A DNA stretch of 64,000 nucleotides. Origin: Thermanaerosceptrum fracticalcis (lineage in GTDB: Bacteria > Bacillota > Peptococcia > DRI-13). Below are positions 34,735-43,502 of this stretch, piece by piece. The position numbers and the translations under genes were made by a program. The notes beneath the pieces are model-generated. The model did not search any database. It was not told the DNA's origin and saw only the letters and a list, made by a program, of their open reading frames with translations. The stretch covers positions 1,288,501 to 1,352,500 of the forward strand of contig NZ_CP045798.1 of NCBI RefSeq assembly GCF_000746025.2. Reading direction: 5' to 3'. Numbering within the stretch: position 1 is the stretch's first letter; each line of letters begins with the position of its first letter.

Positions 34735-34850
34735 TTACGCTTCCCGCTGCCCGCTTCCCGACGCCCGAATTCAGTGACCAGTAACCGGTGACCGGTTGCC
34801 GGTTAATGATTTCCGCAATCGGATTTCCGACACCTAAAAAACCACTACTA
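34735..34850. repeat. Intergenic degenerate repeats (CTTCCCG / GTGACCAG types)
   Basis: Low-complexity blocks of near-repeats: GCTTCCCGCTGCCCGCTTCC, then CAGTGACCAGTAACCGGTGA, then GGATTTCCGAC. The same word families recur at 37680-37880, 38545-38580 and 24390-24480. No ORF or RNA gene is evident in 34735-34976. Confidence 0.6.
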
Positions 34851-34976
34851 CTCTGAAATTATCAATTAGAATGAAGGTTTTGCCACAAACGATCCCTATC
34901 GGAGCATAGCTAAACAGACTTAAAATGATTTCATTCTTCTGCGGGTGCTGTTAACAGCATGAGTGTCTAATAAATT

Positions 34977-35006
34977 AAAAGGCAAGGTGCGAAACCTTGC
35001 CTTTTT
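34977..35006 (-). terminator. Terminator of the cupin gene
   Basis: AAAAGGCAAGGT (34977-34988) pairs with ACCTTGCCTTTT (34994-35005); A/T-rich sequence follows on both strands. Confidence 0.85.
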
Positions 35007-35011
35007 GCAAC

Positions 35012-35347
35012 TTAGACATGGGGAACATGGGTAAAGACAACTTTGAATTCCTTGTCATAAATATTGTTGAGATAATGGGAAACCCCTTTAGGTACCCGGG
35101 CGATTATCCCCGGTTCCAGGTGATAGGATTCCCCGTTAATGACGATTTCACACTGTCCTTCTACAGGGAAGAATATTTCCACGCTTTTCTCATGAATATG
35201 CTCATTCATGGCCTTTCCGGGTTCCAAACGTAATAAACCCTGGCTCACATCTTCTTCACCAATGGTGTTTTTGGACACTGCCAGGCGGACCCTGGCATTG
35301 AGCCTGTCGATTTCCGTAACATCGGCCAGCTTTACAAGATAACTCAT
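35012..35347 (-). CDS. Cupin domain protein
   Basis: A 111-residue single-domain cupin. The motif HIHEKSVEIFFPVEGQCE supplies the His/His/Glu metal ligands, and PGIIARVPKGVSHYLNN carries the second cupin motif His. Such small cupins bind a metal and a small molecule; the ligand is unknown. It is divergently transcribed from the class V aminotransferase gene (154 bp between starts). Confidence 0.85.
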   Translation of the reverse strand: MSYLVKLADVTEIDRLNARVRLAVSKNTIGEEDVSQGLLRLEPGKAMNEHIHEKSVEIFFPVEGQCEIVINGESYHLEPGIIARVPKGVSHYLNNIYDKEFKVVFTHVPHV

Positions 35348-35501
35348 ACTTACCTCCCCACAATATATAAAATCTGGTAATTCAATTATACTATGATTAA
35401 AGAGCCTTGGGGATTTTATTTTTCTTTTTGTTCAAAGCAGGGAACTCACATTTTTTGTCTAAATATTTTATTGGAATTTTATGATGAAAGGATGAAAGGA
35501 T

Positions 35502-36683
35502 ATGTGTAATGATTATGCAGAACTCAAACCCAGTGAACGCCTGTTGTTAGGTCCCGGGCCCAGTAATGCCGACCCCCGCGTTCTGCGGGCCATGGCTGCA
35601 CCTCTGGTGGGACATTTGGACCCGGAATTTTTACAGATCATGAATGACAATATGTCCCTCTTACGCTATGTGTTTCAGACTAAAAACGAACTGACCATGG
35701 CTATGTCCGGTACGGGCAGCGCCGGTATGGAAACGGTTTTTGTCAACCTGGTGGAGCCGGGTGACAAAGTAGTGGTATGTGTAAACGGCGTCTTTGGCCA
35801 GCGCATGGTGGATGTGGCGCAAAGGGCCGGGGCAGAAGTAACAGTAGTCAACGCACCCTGGGGCCAAATCATTGAGGCCGCCGAAGTGAAAAAAGCCGTA
35901 GAGTCCGTGAAACCCAAGCTGGTTGCTATTGTTCATGCTGAAACATCCACGGGTATTCTCCAGCCCCTGGAGGAAATTTCCGCTATTTGTAAAGAAGCGG
36001 ACTGCCTCCTGGTGGTAGACTGTGTCACTTCCTTAGGCGGTGTGGAAGTTAAAATTGACGAATGGGGGATTGACGCGGCTTACAGCGGCACCCAGAAATG
36101 CCTGAGCTGCCCGCCCGGTCTGGCCCCCGTTACTTTTAACGAGAAAGCCCGGGCTGTTATAAATAAGCGGAAAAACAAAGTACAAAGCTGGTACCTGGAC
36201 CTCACCATGATTCAGAATTACTGGGGCCAGGAGCGCTTCTACCACCATACTGCGCCTATTTCCATGGGTTATGCTCTCCGGGAATGTTTGCGTGTGATTT
36301 ATGAGGAAGGCCTGGAAGCCCGTTTCGCCCGGCATAAACTAAATGCTGAGGCCTTAAAAGCCGGCTTAAAGGCCATGGGCTTTAAGCTATACGCCCAGGA
36401 AGGCCGTCAATTGCCCTCTCTCACTACAGCCTGGATACCTGAAGGCGTGGAAGATGCGTCAACCAGGAAGTTCCTCCTCAACAAGTATAACATCGAGATC
36501 GGCGGCGGATTAGGAGAAGGCAAAGGAAAAGTTTGGCGTTTCGGCCTCATGGGCCATAACTCTACAGAGAAAAATGTCCTGACACTCCTTACGGCCTTAG
36601 AAGCAGCCTTTGTCTACCAGGGTAAAACCGTAGAGCCCGGTGCCGGTATTGCTGCTGCTTTAGAGGTATATAAAAACAAATAA
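35502..36683 (+). CDS. Class V aminotransferase, alanine-glyoxylate type
   Basis: A 393-residue PLP enzyme. The N-terminal [16 protein letters not shown] is the classical alanine-glyoxylate/serine-glyoxylate aminotransferase block. [11 protein letters not shown] binds PLP phosphate, [10 protein letters not shown] holds the Asp, and the PLP lysine is in [12 protein letters not shown]. Substrates could be alanine or serine with glyoxylate; a purine-pathway (S)-ureidoglycine role is also known in the family. The start ATG is behind GATGAAAGGAT. It stands alone on the plus strand. Confidence 0.92.
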   Translation: MCNDYAELKPSERLLLGPGPSNADPRVLRAMAAPLVGHLDPEFLQIMNDNMSLLRYVFQTKNELTMAMSGTGSAGMETVFVNLVEPGDKVVVCVNGVFGQRMVDVAQRAGAEVTVVNAPWGQIIEAAEVKKAVESVKPKLVAIVHAETSTGILQPLEEISAICKEADCLLVVDCVTSLGGVEVKIDEWGIDAAYSGTQKCLSCPPGLAPVTFNEKARAVINKRKNKVQSWYLDLTMIQNYWGQERFYHHTAPISMGYALRECLRVIYEEGLEARFARHKLNAEALKAGLKAMGFKLYAQEGRQLPSLTTAWIPEGVEDASTRKFLLNKYNIEIGGGLGEGKGKVWRFGLMGHNSTEKNVLTLLTALEAAFVYQGKTVEPGAGIAAALEVYKNK

Positions 36684-36693
36684 AAAAATTTAA

Positions 36694-36718
36694 GGAGCCT
36701 ACCAGCTAGGTAGGCTCC
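36694..36718 (-). terminator. Hairpin between the aminotransferase and ribU, probable terminator
   Basis: GGAGCCTACC (36694-36703) pairs with GGTAGGCTCC (36709-36718). The T-rich side (TTAAATTTTTTTA) is on the minus strand, so it mainly ends the ribU transcript. Confidence 0.7.
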
Positions 36719-36786
36719 AAATGTTATTGATAAATGAGAATTTCCACATCTTCCAGTTCTACAGCCAGGATAATTTTTCAAGACTT

Positions 36787-37350
36787 TTACTGTTTATTTT
36801 CCACAACGGGATCATACTTTTCTACCTCTATGATACTCTTGACCTTTTTATAGAGGGCAAAGGTAACAACCGAAGAAAGAGAAAACTTCACAGCATTAAA
36901 AGGTAAGACGGCGCCGGTTAGCATGGGCAGTACCTGATTGGCCGGCACACCCCAGAGCGGCAATAACCAGAAATAGTTGACCGCACCCATGACCAGAGTA
37001 GTTGTCACAACGCCGGCCAAAAGACCTATCACCGCCATTCCTCTGGTTTTCTTCAGGGAGTATACTAAACCTGCCACCAAAGCCATAGTACCCCCGGCAA
37101 TGAAATTGGCAGTGACACCGATGATTCCCGCCTTGGAACCGCCAATCAAAAAGGTAATGACGTTTTTCAACAGCTGCACCAGAACTCCCGCCCAGGGACC
37201 TACTGCAAAAGCGGCGATAAGGGCAGGAATGTCGCCTGGGTCATAAGTAAGAAATTCGGGAAAGAAAGGCAAAGGAAAAGCAACGGCGTACATTAAGAGA
37301 ACCCCAAAACCAGCCAGCAGAGCCAAACGTACCATTTGTTTTGTCGACAT
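36787..37350 (-). CDS. ribU: ECF transporter S component, riboflavin type
   Basis: A 187-residue membrane protein from the ATG at 37350 (MSTKQMVRLALLAGFGVLLM). Five to six membrane segments and the conserved block LTYDPGDIPALIAAFAVGP match RibU S components. VQLLKNVITFLIGGSKAG is also typical. The FMN riboswitch directly upstream fixes the substrate class as riboflavin or FMN precursor. It would work with shared EcfA/A'/T subunits, which are not in this window. Confidence 0.92.
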   Translation of the reverse strand: MSTKQMVRLALLAGFGVLLMYAVAFPLPFFPEFLTYDPGDIPALIAAFAVGPWAGVLVQLLKNVITFLIGGSKAGIIGVTANFIAGGTMALVAGLVYSLKKTRGMAVIGLLAGVVTTTLVMGAVNYFWLLPLWGVPANQVLPMLTGAVLPFNAVKFSLSSVVTFALYKKVKSIIEVEKYDPVVENKQ

Positions 37351-37403
37351 AGGTAAACATCTCCTTTGTAAATGATTATTCGGACTACCGGCAAACTCCA
37401 AAC

Positions 37404-37432
37404 AAAAATCCCGAAGGGGTTAACCTCCGGGA
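37404..37432 (-). terminator. Expression-platform terminator of the FMN riboswitch
   Basis: CCCGAAGG (37410-37417) pairs with CCTCCGGG (37424-37431) with one mismatch, followed on the minus strand by ATTTTTGTTT. It lies between the aptamer and ribU. Confidence 0.8.
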
Positions 37433-37475
37433 GAAAAAGGCAATAACCAACAGCAATACTATTTCAGCATGCTGT

Positions 37476-37592
37476 TTATCTCCTTCTCCCATCCAGACTG
37501 TACTGTCGGCCCTGGAATTACACCAGATCAACCATACGGCTCGCGGGCTTTACCGCCGGTAAGGAATTTCACCTTCCCCGAAGGAGTTTGCT
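37476..37592 (-). ncRNA. FMN (RFN) riboswitch
   Basis: The minus strand shows the conserved RFN core: GGGGAAGGTGAAATTCC, ACCGGCGGTAAAGCCCGCGA and AGGGCCGACAGTACAGTCTG followed by GATGGGAGAAGGA. FMN binding is expected to promote the terminator at 37404-37432 and switch off riboflavin uptake. Confidence 0.97.
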
Positions 37593-37613
37593 TTTCTTTT
37601 GTCCTTAATTAAT

Positions 37614-37641
37614 ATTATATTGATCTTTAACTATTTGACAA
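37614..37641 (-). promoter_or_regulatory. Sigma-A promoter of the ribU leader
   Basis: TTGTCA (37641-37636) and TATAAT (37619-37614) are 16 bp apart on the minus strand, just upstream of the riboswitch aptamer. Confidence 0.7.
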
Positions 37642-37679
37642 TTCCCTTTTAGGGCTTACTTCTGTTAAAATAATAACGA

Positions 37680-37875
37680 CCCTTTCCAACTTCCGAATTC
37701 CGACTTCCGAGGTCCGACATCAAATTTGGGTGACCAGAGACCAGTGTCCGGAGTCCAGTTAAAAAACTGGTCACAGGTCATGGGTCACCGGTCCTAATAT
37801 CTGCCAGCTGCCAACTGTGAACTGCGACCTTCAACTAACAACTAACAACTATCAACTACCAACTAACAACTAAAA
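37680..37875. repeat. Intergenic degenerate repeats (TTCCGA, GACCAG, AACTAAC types)
   Basis: Three low-complexity blocks follow each other: CTTCCGAATTCCGACTTCCG, then GACCAGAGACCAGTGTCCGG, then AACTAACAACTAACAACT with variants up to 37872. The units are 7-8 nt and imperfect, and there are no spacers, so this is not a CRISPR array. It fills the gap between ribU and the HAD gene. Confidence 0.75.
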
Positions 37876-37888
37876 TTGCGGGGTATTT

Positions 37889-38533
37889 ATGAAACGTGTC
37901 TTCTTCGTTGATTTTGATGGGACCATCACCCTTGAGGATACCTGTGATGCTATGACCAAAGCTTTTGCCGGCGAGGGTTGGCAGGAAAGCCTTCACCGCT
38001 GGGAAAAAGGAGAACTGACCACCCAGAGCTGTGCCCGGGAAATCTTTCGCCTGTTTAATGTGACCATAGAGGAACTGGCCTCTTTTCTCGCCAACATACC
38101 CATTGATGAGACTTTCCGCGATTTTGTCGGGTATGTGGAAAGCCGCGGAGAAAAACTTTTCATCATCAGTGACGGGTACGATTTCAATCTATCCATTATC
38201 CTGGGAAAAGCCGGGCTAAGCCATCTCCCCTGTTTCTCCAACCGCCTTGTCATAAGGGATAATCAATATGATATTGACAGCCCTTTTCAATTGACAGAAT
38301 GCAATAAATGCGGGACCTGTAAAAAAGAACTGGTATCCCGGCTAAAAGAAGATGCCGCAGAGGTAGTTTATATCGGTGACGGCTACTCCGATATGTGCGG
38401 CTGCCAGGCTGCCGACCTTATTTTCGCCAAAGGCCGTTTGCTGAACTACTGCCAAAAAGAGAATCTCCCGGTGATTCCTTTTTCCTCCTTTGCCGATATC
38501 CTGAGCTGGCTAAAAGAACATGATGAAAGATAA
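37889..38533 (+). CDS. MtnX-like HAD phosphatase
   Basis: A 214-residue HAD-IB phosphatase. Motif I is VDFDGTITLEDTCD, motif II IISDGYDFNL, and motif IV YIGDGYSDMCGC. NKCGTCKKEL is a distinctive cysteine cluster seen in the MtnX-like branch. MtnX acts in methionine salvage, but no other salvage genes are nearby, so a generic phosphomonoesterase is also possible. The start MKRVFFV has weak ribosome-site similarity (GGGG). Confidence 0.85.
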   Translation: MKRVFFVDFDGTITLEDTCDAMTKAFAGEGWQESLHRWEKGELTTQSCAREIFRLFNVTIEELASFLANIPIDETFRDFVGYVESRGEKLFIISDGYDFNLSIILGKAGLSHLPCFSNRLVIRDNQYDIDSPFQLTECNKCGTCKKELVSRLKEDAAEVVYIGDGYSDMCGCQAADLIFAKGRLLNYCQKENLPVIPFSSFADILSWLKEHDER

Positions 38534-38594
38534 AGCTATGCTGCTTCGACTTCCAACCTCTGATTTCCGACTTCCGCATATTTGTTGGAAACTT

Positions 38595-38620
38595 AAGGCA
38601 CCCACCAGGGTGCCTTTTAT
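38595..38620 (+). terminator. Terminator of the HAD gene
   Basis: AAGGCACCC (38595-38603) pairs with GGGTGCCTT (38608-38616), followed by TTATCTTT. The convergent TVP38 gene may use it from the other side. Confidence 0.85.
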
Positions 38621-38622
38621 CT

Positions 38623-39273
38623 TTAGGTGACATTCTCCATTTTCTCTTTTTTCTTTCTCATTTTCTGCCACACATAATAAATTACCGAAATGACGGCCAC
38701 CCAGACCAGTATTCCTCCCAGGTTAATGTACCAGGCATACTGCTCCCTCCCCCAGAGGGAATAAAAGAGGATAGCGGGAGTTTGACCCAAAGCAGTTCCC
38801 ACCAGGAAAGTTTTCAACCTTACATGGGTTAAGGCAAAAGCGTAGCTGGCCAGGTCAAAGGGAACAAAAGGCAAGACCCGGGCCACAAAGACAGCCTGAT
38901 CCTGGTATTCTTCGATTAATTTGATCATTGACGCTAATATCCGCGGCGGGGCTGTAATATTAAGCCCAAGATAGCGGATTAGCCCGAAACATACCACAGC
39001 ACTGCACAAAGACCCCACCCAGGAGATGAGAAACCCCCCCCAGCTCCCGAAAATGATGCCGTTGGCTATGAAAATCATCACCGAGGGCAAGGGTGAGATA
39101 AAGGCCTGTATAATGATCAGGGCGAAAGATATGAGGGGCGCCAGGTACCCGCCGCGCAGAATCAGCTCCTTGAGAGCTGTCATATTGCCTGTGGCCAGAA
39201 TGGCCACTAGGTCGGCTCCCCAGTAAAAAATAGCTCCTATTGTCAATAAAACAAGAAGTATTTTCTTTATCAT
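38623..39273 (-). CDS. TVP38/TMEM64 family membrane protein (VTT/SNARE-associated domain)
   Basis: A 216-residue membrane protein from the ATG at 39273 (MIKKILLVLLTIG), with GAGGAG upstream. The VTT core includes SPLPSVMIFIANGIIFGSWG, and VARVLPFVPFDLASYAFALT is the hallmark re-entrant block. About six membrane segments are visible. Family members are linked to lipid scrambling or polyprenyl-phosphate transport; the substrate is not evident. Confidence 0.9.
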   Translation of the reverse strand: MIKKILLVLLTIGAIFYWGADLVAILATGNMTALKELILRGGYLAPLISFALIIIQAFISPLPSVMIFIANGIIFGSWGGFLISWVGSLCSAVVCFGLIRYLGLNITAPPRILASMIKLIEEYQDQAVFVARVLPFVPFDLASYAFALTHVRLKTFLVGTALGQTPAILFYSLWGREQYAWYINLGGILVWVAVISVIYYVWQKMRKKKEKMENVT

Positions 39274-39468
39274 ATCAGGCTCCTCATCCATGAGTAGTTA
39301 TCTTAATATACTTCTCCATTCCCGTAGCAAAATCCTATCTCAACAGGGCTTATCTTATGCCAATTTTACAGAAAAATTCTTAAATACCCCTGTTCCATTC
39401 TGACACAATCCGTTGTTTTTGCTGCTCTGTTTTGAAGCAATTTGCCCTTTCCAACCCTGATACGACCA

Positions 39469-39485
39469 TTGGCACGAATTTTGCA
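39469..39485 (+). promoter_or_regulatory. Sigma-54 (-24/-12) promoter of the AOR operon
   Basis: TTGGCACGAATTTTGCA has GG (39471-39472) and GC (39483-39484) ten bases apart and is a full match to TGGCACG-N4-TTGCA. The start is predicted near 39496. The convergent AcoR-like activator at 41802-43406 is the obvious candidate regulator. Confidence 0.88.
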
Positions 39486-39503
39486 ACTGTTTAGAAGATA
39501 AGA

Positions 39504-39594
39504 GCATATTGCTTCCGACTCATCCTGTCCCCCGGGGAAAGGCTGAGCGTTGGGTCAGGGGAGCAATTCCCTGGCCTGCCGGTGCGCAAAGGAA
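39504..39594 (+). ncRNA. Candidate molybdenum/tungsten-cofactor (Moco/Tuco) riboswitch
   Basis: The leader between the promoter start and the AOR gene is GC-rich and structured: GACTCATCCTGTCCCCCGGG, then GGCTGAGC, TCAGGGGAGCAATTCCCTGG and CCTGCCGGTGCGCAAAGGAA. CTCA/TGAG and CAGGGGA/TCCCTG can pair. Size, the AGGGGAGCAA...GGCCTGCCGG core as I remember it, and the position before a molybdopterin/tungstopterin enzyme suggest the Moco RNA family. A terminator follows immediately. I could not run a covariance model. Confidence 0.62.
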
Positions 39595-39595
39595 G

Positions 39596-39628
39596 AGATG
39601 TCTGTGAGAGGGACATCTTTTTTCTTTA
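39596..39628 (+). terminator. Terminator in the AOR leader (riboswitch platform)
   Basis: GATGTC (39597-39602) and GACATC (39612-39617) form a stem followed by TTTTTTCTTT, ending about 28 nt before the AOR start. Read-through must be regulated for the gene to be expressed. Confidence 0.82.
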
Positions 39629-39655
39629 CCAAAATATTTTATGGGGGTGTATATT

Positions 39656-41386
39656 GTGTATATTCTAAGGGTAAACATGTCTGACCTCTCTATCAAAAAA
39701 GAAACGGTGCCGGAGAAGTACCAGTTAATGGGTGGGCGTGCCCTAACGTCACACATCATCAACGCCGAAGTTGATCCCCACAGTCATGCTTTAGGTCCCA
39801 ACAACAAACTGGTCTTCGCCCCAGGGCTTCTGGCCGGGACTCCTGCTCCCAGCTCGGGACGTCTTTCCGTTGGTACCAAAAGTCCCCTTACCGGTACAAT
39901 CAAGGAAAGCAACGCCGGTGGTGTTGCTGCCCAAAAACTGGCCCGTTTAGGTGTGAAAGCGATTATCGTCGAAGGCCAGCCCAAAGACGATAAATGGTAC
40001 ATCCTCAAAATAGATAATGAGGGAGGCCAACTCCTTCCCGCCGATAAAATAATAGGAAAAGGTAATTATGAAACGGGTGAATTGTTAAGAGCCCAATTCG
40101 GGGAAAAAGCCGGTGTCATCTCCATCGGACCAGCCGGAGAAAACAAGATGAGCGCTGCTTCCATTGCTGTAGCAGATATGGAAGGACATCCCGTGCGCCA
40201 TGCCGGCCGCGGCGGTACGGGGGCTGTCATGGGATCCAAAGGACTTAAAGCCCTAGTTATTGACGACACTAATGCCCCAGGTGTAGAAATCAAAGATAAA
40301 GAAGCCTTTAGGGGAGCCGCTCAAGCCTTTAGCAAGATGCTCCTGGCTAACCCTACCTGTGGTACGGGTTTACCCACTTACGGTACAGCTGTTCTGATTA
40401 ACATATTAAATGAAGCAGGTGGACTGCCTACGGAAAACTTTAAGCGGGGACGTTTCGAAGGTGCTGAAAAGATCAGTGGCGAATTCATGTATGACACGAT
40501 TCTGGCCCGGAAAGGCAATCCCACTCATGCCTGCCATCCCGGCTGTGTCATGCGCTGTTCGCAAATTTATAACGACGCTGAGGGCAATTACCTCACAGCC
40601 GGCTTTGAATATGAAACCATCTGGGCCTTTGGAGCCGACTGCTGTATTGACAATCTGGACCAGATTGCCATGGCCGACCGCCTCTGTGATGATCTGGGCC
40701 TGGATACCATTGAAATGGGTGTAACCATGGCAGTAGCCATGGAAGCTGGTGTTATCCCCTTCGGCGATGGGGAAGGTATGCTTAATCTCCTGAAAAATGA
40801 AATTGGCAAAGCTACCCCCCTGGGAAGAATCCTGGGCCAGGGTGCAGCCTTTACAGGCCAAGCCTATGGTATAACCCGGGTACCCGTTGTGAAAAAACAG
40901 GGGATTCCTGCTTATGACCCCCGGGCCGTAAAAGGTATCGGTGTTACCTACGCTACTACCACTATGGGTGCTGACCATACGGCGGGATACAGTGTAGCCA
41001 CTAATATTCTAAAGGTCGGCGGTTTTGTTAATCCTCTCGGCACAGAAGGTCAGGTAGACCTTTCCCGGGGCCTGCAAATCGCCACTGCTGCCATCGACAG
41101 TTCCGGTCTCTGTCTCTTTGTAGCCTTTACTGTCTTAGATGAGCCGGAAGCACTGCCGAAAGTGGCCGATATGCTTACCGCCCAGTACGGGGTAAAAGTA
41201 ACTGTAGATGATATTACAGAATTGGGCAAAGCAGTCTTAAGGGTGGAAAGAGAATTCAATACAAGAGCAGGATTTACACCTGCCCATGACCGCCTCCCCG
41301 AGTTCTTTGCCAATGAACCGGTTCCGCCCCACAACACCACTTTTGACATTGCCGGTGAAGAATTGGATAAAGTATTCAACTTTTAA
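39656..41386 (+). CDS. Aldehyde:ferredoxin oxidoreductase family protein
   Basis: A 576-residue tungsten/molybdenum pterin enzyme. I chose the GTG at 39656 (MYILRVNMSDLSIKKE) with GGGGGTG upstream, because AOR proteins begin close to this ILRVDLS-like strand. The N-terminal AOR domain has FAPGLLAGTPAPSSGRLSVG. The 4Fe-4S ligands are CHPGCVMRC plus a Cys in SSGLCLF. AGRGGTGAVMGSKGLKAL binds the pterin. It oxidises aldehydes to acids with ferredoxin, or works in reverse. The MoaD-like gene follows 13 bp later. The true substrate is unknown because family branches differ. Confidence 0.93.
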   Translation: MYILRVNMSDLSIKKETVPEKYQLMGGRALTSHIINAEVDPHSHALGPNNKLVFAPGLLAGTPAPSSGRLSVGTKSPLTGTIKESNAGGVAAQKLARLGVKAIIVEGQPKDDKWYILKIDNEGGQLLPADKIIGKGNYETGELLRAQFGEKAGVISIGPAGENKMSAASIAVADMEGHPVRHAGRGGTGAVMGSKGLKALVIDDTNAPGVEIKDKEAFRGAAQAFSKMLLANPTCGTGLPTYGTAVLINILNEAGGLPTENFKRGRFEGAEKISGEFMYDTILARKGNPTHACHPGCVMRCSQIYNDAEGNYLTAGFEYETIWAFGADCCIDNLDQIAMADRLCDDLGLDTIEMGVTMAVAMEAGVIPFGDGEGMLNLLKNEIGKATPLGRILGQGAAFTGQAYGITRVPVVKKQGIPAYDPRAVKGIGVTYATTTMGADHTAGYSVATNILKVGGFVNPLGTEGQVDLSRGLQIATAAIDSSGLCLFVAFTVLDEPEALPKVADMLTAQYGVKVTVDDITELGKAVLRVEREFNTRAGFTPAHDRLPEFFANEPVPPHNTTFDIAGEELDKVFNF

Positions 41387-41399
41387 GGAGTGAAAACCA

Positions 41400-41636
41400 T
41401 TGCAAGTGGAGGTTCGCCTCTATGCATATTTACGGGACACCATACCTGAAGCAAAAAAAGGGCCTCTCCTGGTAGATATTCCTGAAGACAGTACGATTGG
41501 TGATTTACTTGCCTATTTGCAATTACCAGATGAATCAAACTTAATTGTGATGGTAGACGGGATACGACAGTTTAATTCCTATCCTTTAAAAAATGGGTCT
41601 CGCATAGCCATCTTCCCTCCTATCGGCGGGGGCTAA
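41400..41636 (+). CDS. MoaD/ThiS-like sulfur carrier protein
   Basis: A 78-residue ubiquitin-fold protein (QVEVRLYAYLRDTIP start, TTG initiation, AAGGAGTG upstream) ending in FPPIGGG. The C-terminal Gly-Gly is thiocarboxylated in MoaD/ThiS proteins. Next to an AOR gene it most likely supplies sulfur for the dithiolene of tungstopterin or molybdopterin, as for the AOR-associated MoaD2 type. It shares the AOR transcript and precedes the operon terminator. Confidence 0.9.
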   Translation: MQVEVRLYAYLRDTIPEAKKGPLLVDIPEDSTIGDLLAYLQLPDESNLIVMVDGIRQFNSYPLKNGSRIAIFPPIGGG

Positions 41637-41655
41637 ACTGAATAGGTGCATTAAA

Positions 41656-41692
41656 GGGGGATGGTACACATGTGCCATCCCCCCCTTTTTCT
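41656..41692 (+). terminator. Terminator of the AOR-moaD operon
   Basis: GGGGGATGGTACACATGTGC and its complement (41656-41685) form a strong stem followed by TTTTTCTT. Confidence 0.92.
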
Positions 41693-41801
41693 TAGCAGAT
41701 TACAACCCCTTGAACCTCTTCCTGTCCTAGTAATTCCTGGATGGTTTGAGCCAGTTCAAACCGCCCCCAATGCTAATAAGGGGTTCTATAAAACCATTAT
41801 C

Positions 41802-43406
41802 TTATATTTTTATCCGGTATTTCTCTATTTTGCGATACAGGGTGTTACGTGAGATACCAAGATAACGGGAGGTCTGGGTGATGTTGTTACCATACCGCTT
41901 CAGAGCTAATCTAATGGTCTGAACCTCCAGGTTATCCATAACCGTACCCCCGCCGTCCTGTGGACTCACATTGTACAAGGTCTGTAAGGTGGTAGGCAGA
42001 TGCTCGGGCAAAATAATTTTGTTATCGGCCAGGTGAATAGCCCTTTCCAGGACATTGACCAGTTCACGGACATTACCCGGCCAGGAATAGGTGTAGAACA
42101 ACTGGTCTACCTGGGGTGAGACCTCCAGGCCAGCATGATGATAGCGGCTGCTCAAATCCGCCAGGATATGGTCCGTAAGAATACCGATATCCTCCCGGCG
42201 CTCCCGGAGGGGAGGGATTTCAATGGTGATCACGTTTAGCCGGTAGTAAAGGTCCAGGCGAAATTTCCCTTGCTGCACCTGTTCATAAAGATTTTTATTG
42301 GTGGCAGCGATAATCCGCACATCTGCGGGAATAAGCTGAACTCCGCCAATACGGTGATAACACTTTTCCTGGAGGACGCGGAGCAGGGCCGCCTGGCAAT
42401 CTAAAGGCAGTTCGGCTATCTCATCCAGAAACAGAGTACCGCCATTGGCCAACTCAAATTTACCTTTGGCCCCCCTGGCCCGGGCGCCGGTAAAGGCACC
42501 TTCTTCATAGCCAAAGAGTTCACTTTCTACCAGGTTCTGGGGTACGCCCCCACAGTTAATGGCTACAAAGGGCCCGTGACAACGGCTGCTTTTATTATGG
42601 ATGGCATGAGCCAGCAATTCTTTTCCCGTGCCGCTTTCGCCCTGGAGCAAAACGGTAGATTCAGTTTGAGCTGCACGCCTGGCCAGCTTTATCACTGTCT
42701 GCATTTTTTCACTTTCAGCGATAATGGAATCAAAAGTATAAACGGCCTTGTGCTGGTAAACCGGCGTCATATTTTTATGTTTCTGGCTCTCCAGCATGAT
42801 CAGGCGGTTTTGTATGGCTTTGGCCCCGGCCACCACCAGAGCCAAATTATGGGGATGAGCCCGGTAGTAATTGCCCGAAATATCCAGTACCCCTGCCACT
42901 TCCCCTTTACTGTTAAAAATAGGAGCGGCAGAGCAGGTCAAAAAATGATTTTCCTTTAATAAATGTTCCTGGGCAAAGATAGTCACCGGTTTCTCTTCTA
43001 CCAACGCTGTTCCGATGGCATTGGTTCCTTTCCTGTGTTCATGCCAGTTAACCCCCTGGGAGAGGTTTACCCGCCGGGCTTTTTCCATAAAACTGGTGTC
43101 TCCCAGCACTTTCAGGATGTAGCCCTGGGGATCTGTAAGAATAACACAGAAGCCGGAACCTTTCATAGAAAGATAGATTTCTTCCATGATTGGTTTAGCC
43201 ACCTCAATAAGCATACTGTATCTTTCCAGTAATTCCTTAAAACGATGTTCCTCCAGCTTATCCAAATGGTTAGCGGTGAAAGGATCCAGCTTAGTCAGAC
43301 ATCTCTCCCAGGAACGGGCTACAACGGTCGGGAGGGTTTTATCCAATTTCCCGTGGTAGACAAATTTTTTCCAGGCTTTTGCTACCTGGGGTGCTTTTAA
43401 AAGCAT
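41802..43406 (-). CDS. AcoR-like sigma-54-dependent activator (GAF, AAA+, Fis-type HTH)
   Basis: A 534-residue regulator. Residues about 50-190 form a GAF-like sensor, as in AcoR (CVILTDPQGYILKVLGD, NEIGTALV-like NAIGTALVEEKPV). The AAA+ domain has GESGTGKELLAHAI, GAFTGARARG and GTLFLDEIAELPLD. The C-terminal Fis-type HTH is NITQTSRYLGISRNTLYRKIEKY. AcoR-family proteins respond to small carbonyl or alcohol compounds, which suits control of the convergent AOR operon and its -24/-12 promoter. The target assignment is inference from adjacency. Confidence 0.92.
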   Translation of the reverse strand: MLLKAPQVAKAWKKFVYHGKLDKTLPTVVARSWERCLTKLDPFTANHLDKLEEHRFKELLERYSMLIEVAKPIMEEIYLSMKGSGFCVILTDPQGYILKVLGDTSFMEKARRVNLSQGVNWHEHRKGTNAIGTALVEEKPVTIFAQEHLLKENHFLTCSAAPIFNSKGEVAGVLDISGNYYRAHPHNLALVVAGAKAIQNRLIMLESQKHKNMTPVYQHKAVYTFDSIIAESEKMQTVIKLARRAAQTESTVLLQGESGTGKELLAHAIHNKSSRCHGPFVAINCGGVPQNLVESELFGYEEGAFTGARARGAKGKFELANGGTLFLDEIAELPLDCQAALLRVLQEKCYHRIGGVQLIPADVRIIAATNKNLYEQVQQGKFRLDLYYRLNVITIEIPPLRERREDIGILTDHILADLSSRYHHAGLEVSPQVDQLFYTYSWPGNVRELVNVLERAIHLADNKIILPEHLPTTLQTLYNVSPQDGGGTVMDNLEVQTIRLALKRYGNNITQTSRYLGISRNTLYRKIEKYRIKI

Positions 43407-43502
43407 ACATCATCCCTCCTCTTAAGGTAGACCAGATCAAAATATTATATTATATATTGTGTTCACAAATTCCTGCAAAGAGCAATATTCCCCGGAATAA
43501 CT

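Noticed and set aside
37796-37875. Tandem AACTAAC-type repeats as a possible CRISPR array
   Set aside because: Units are 7-8 nt, imperfect and without unique spacers; no cas genes are in the window.
41661-41852. 63-codon plus-strand frame after the AOR operon terminator, and short minus-strand frames there
   Set aside because: It starts within the terminator hairpin and overlaps the end of the AcoR-like gene. A minus-strand stub ending GQEEVQGVVIC might be a gene remnant but could not be assigned.
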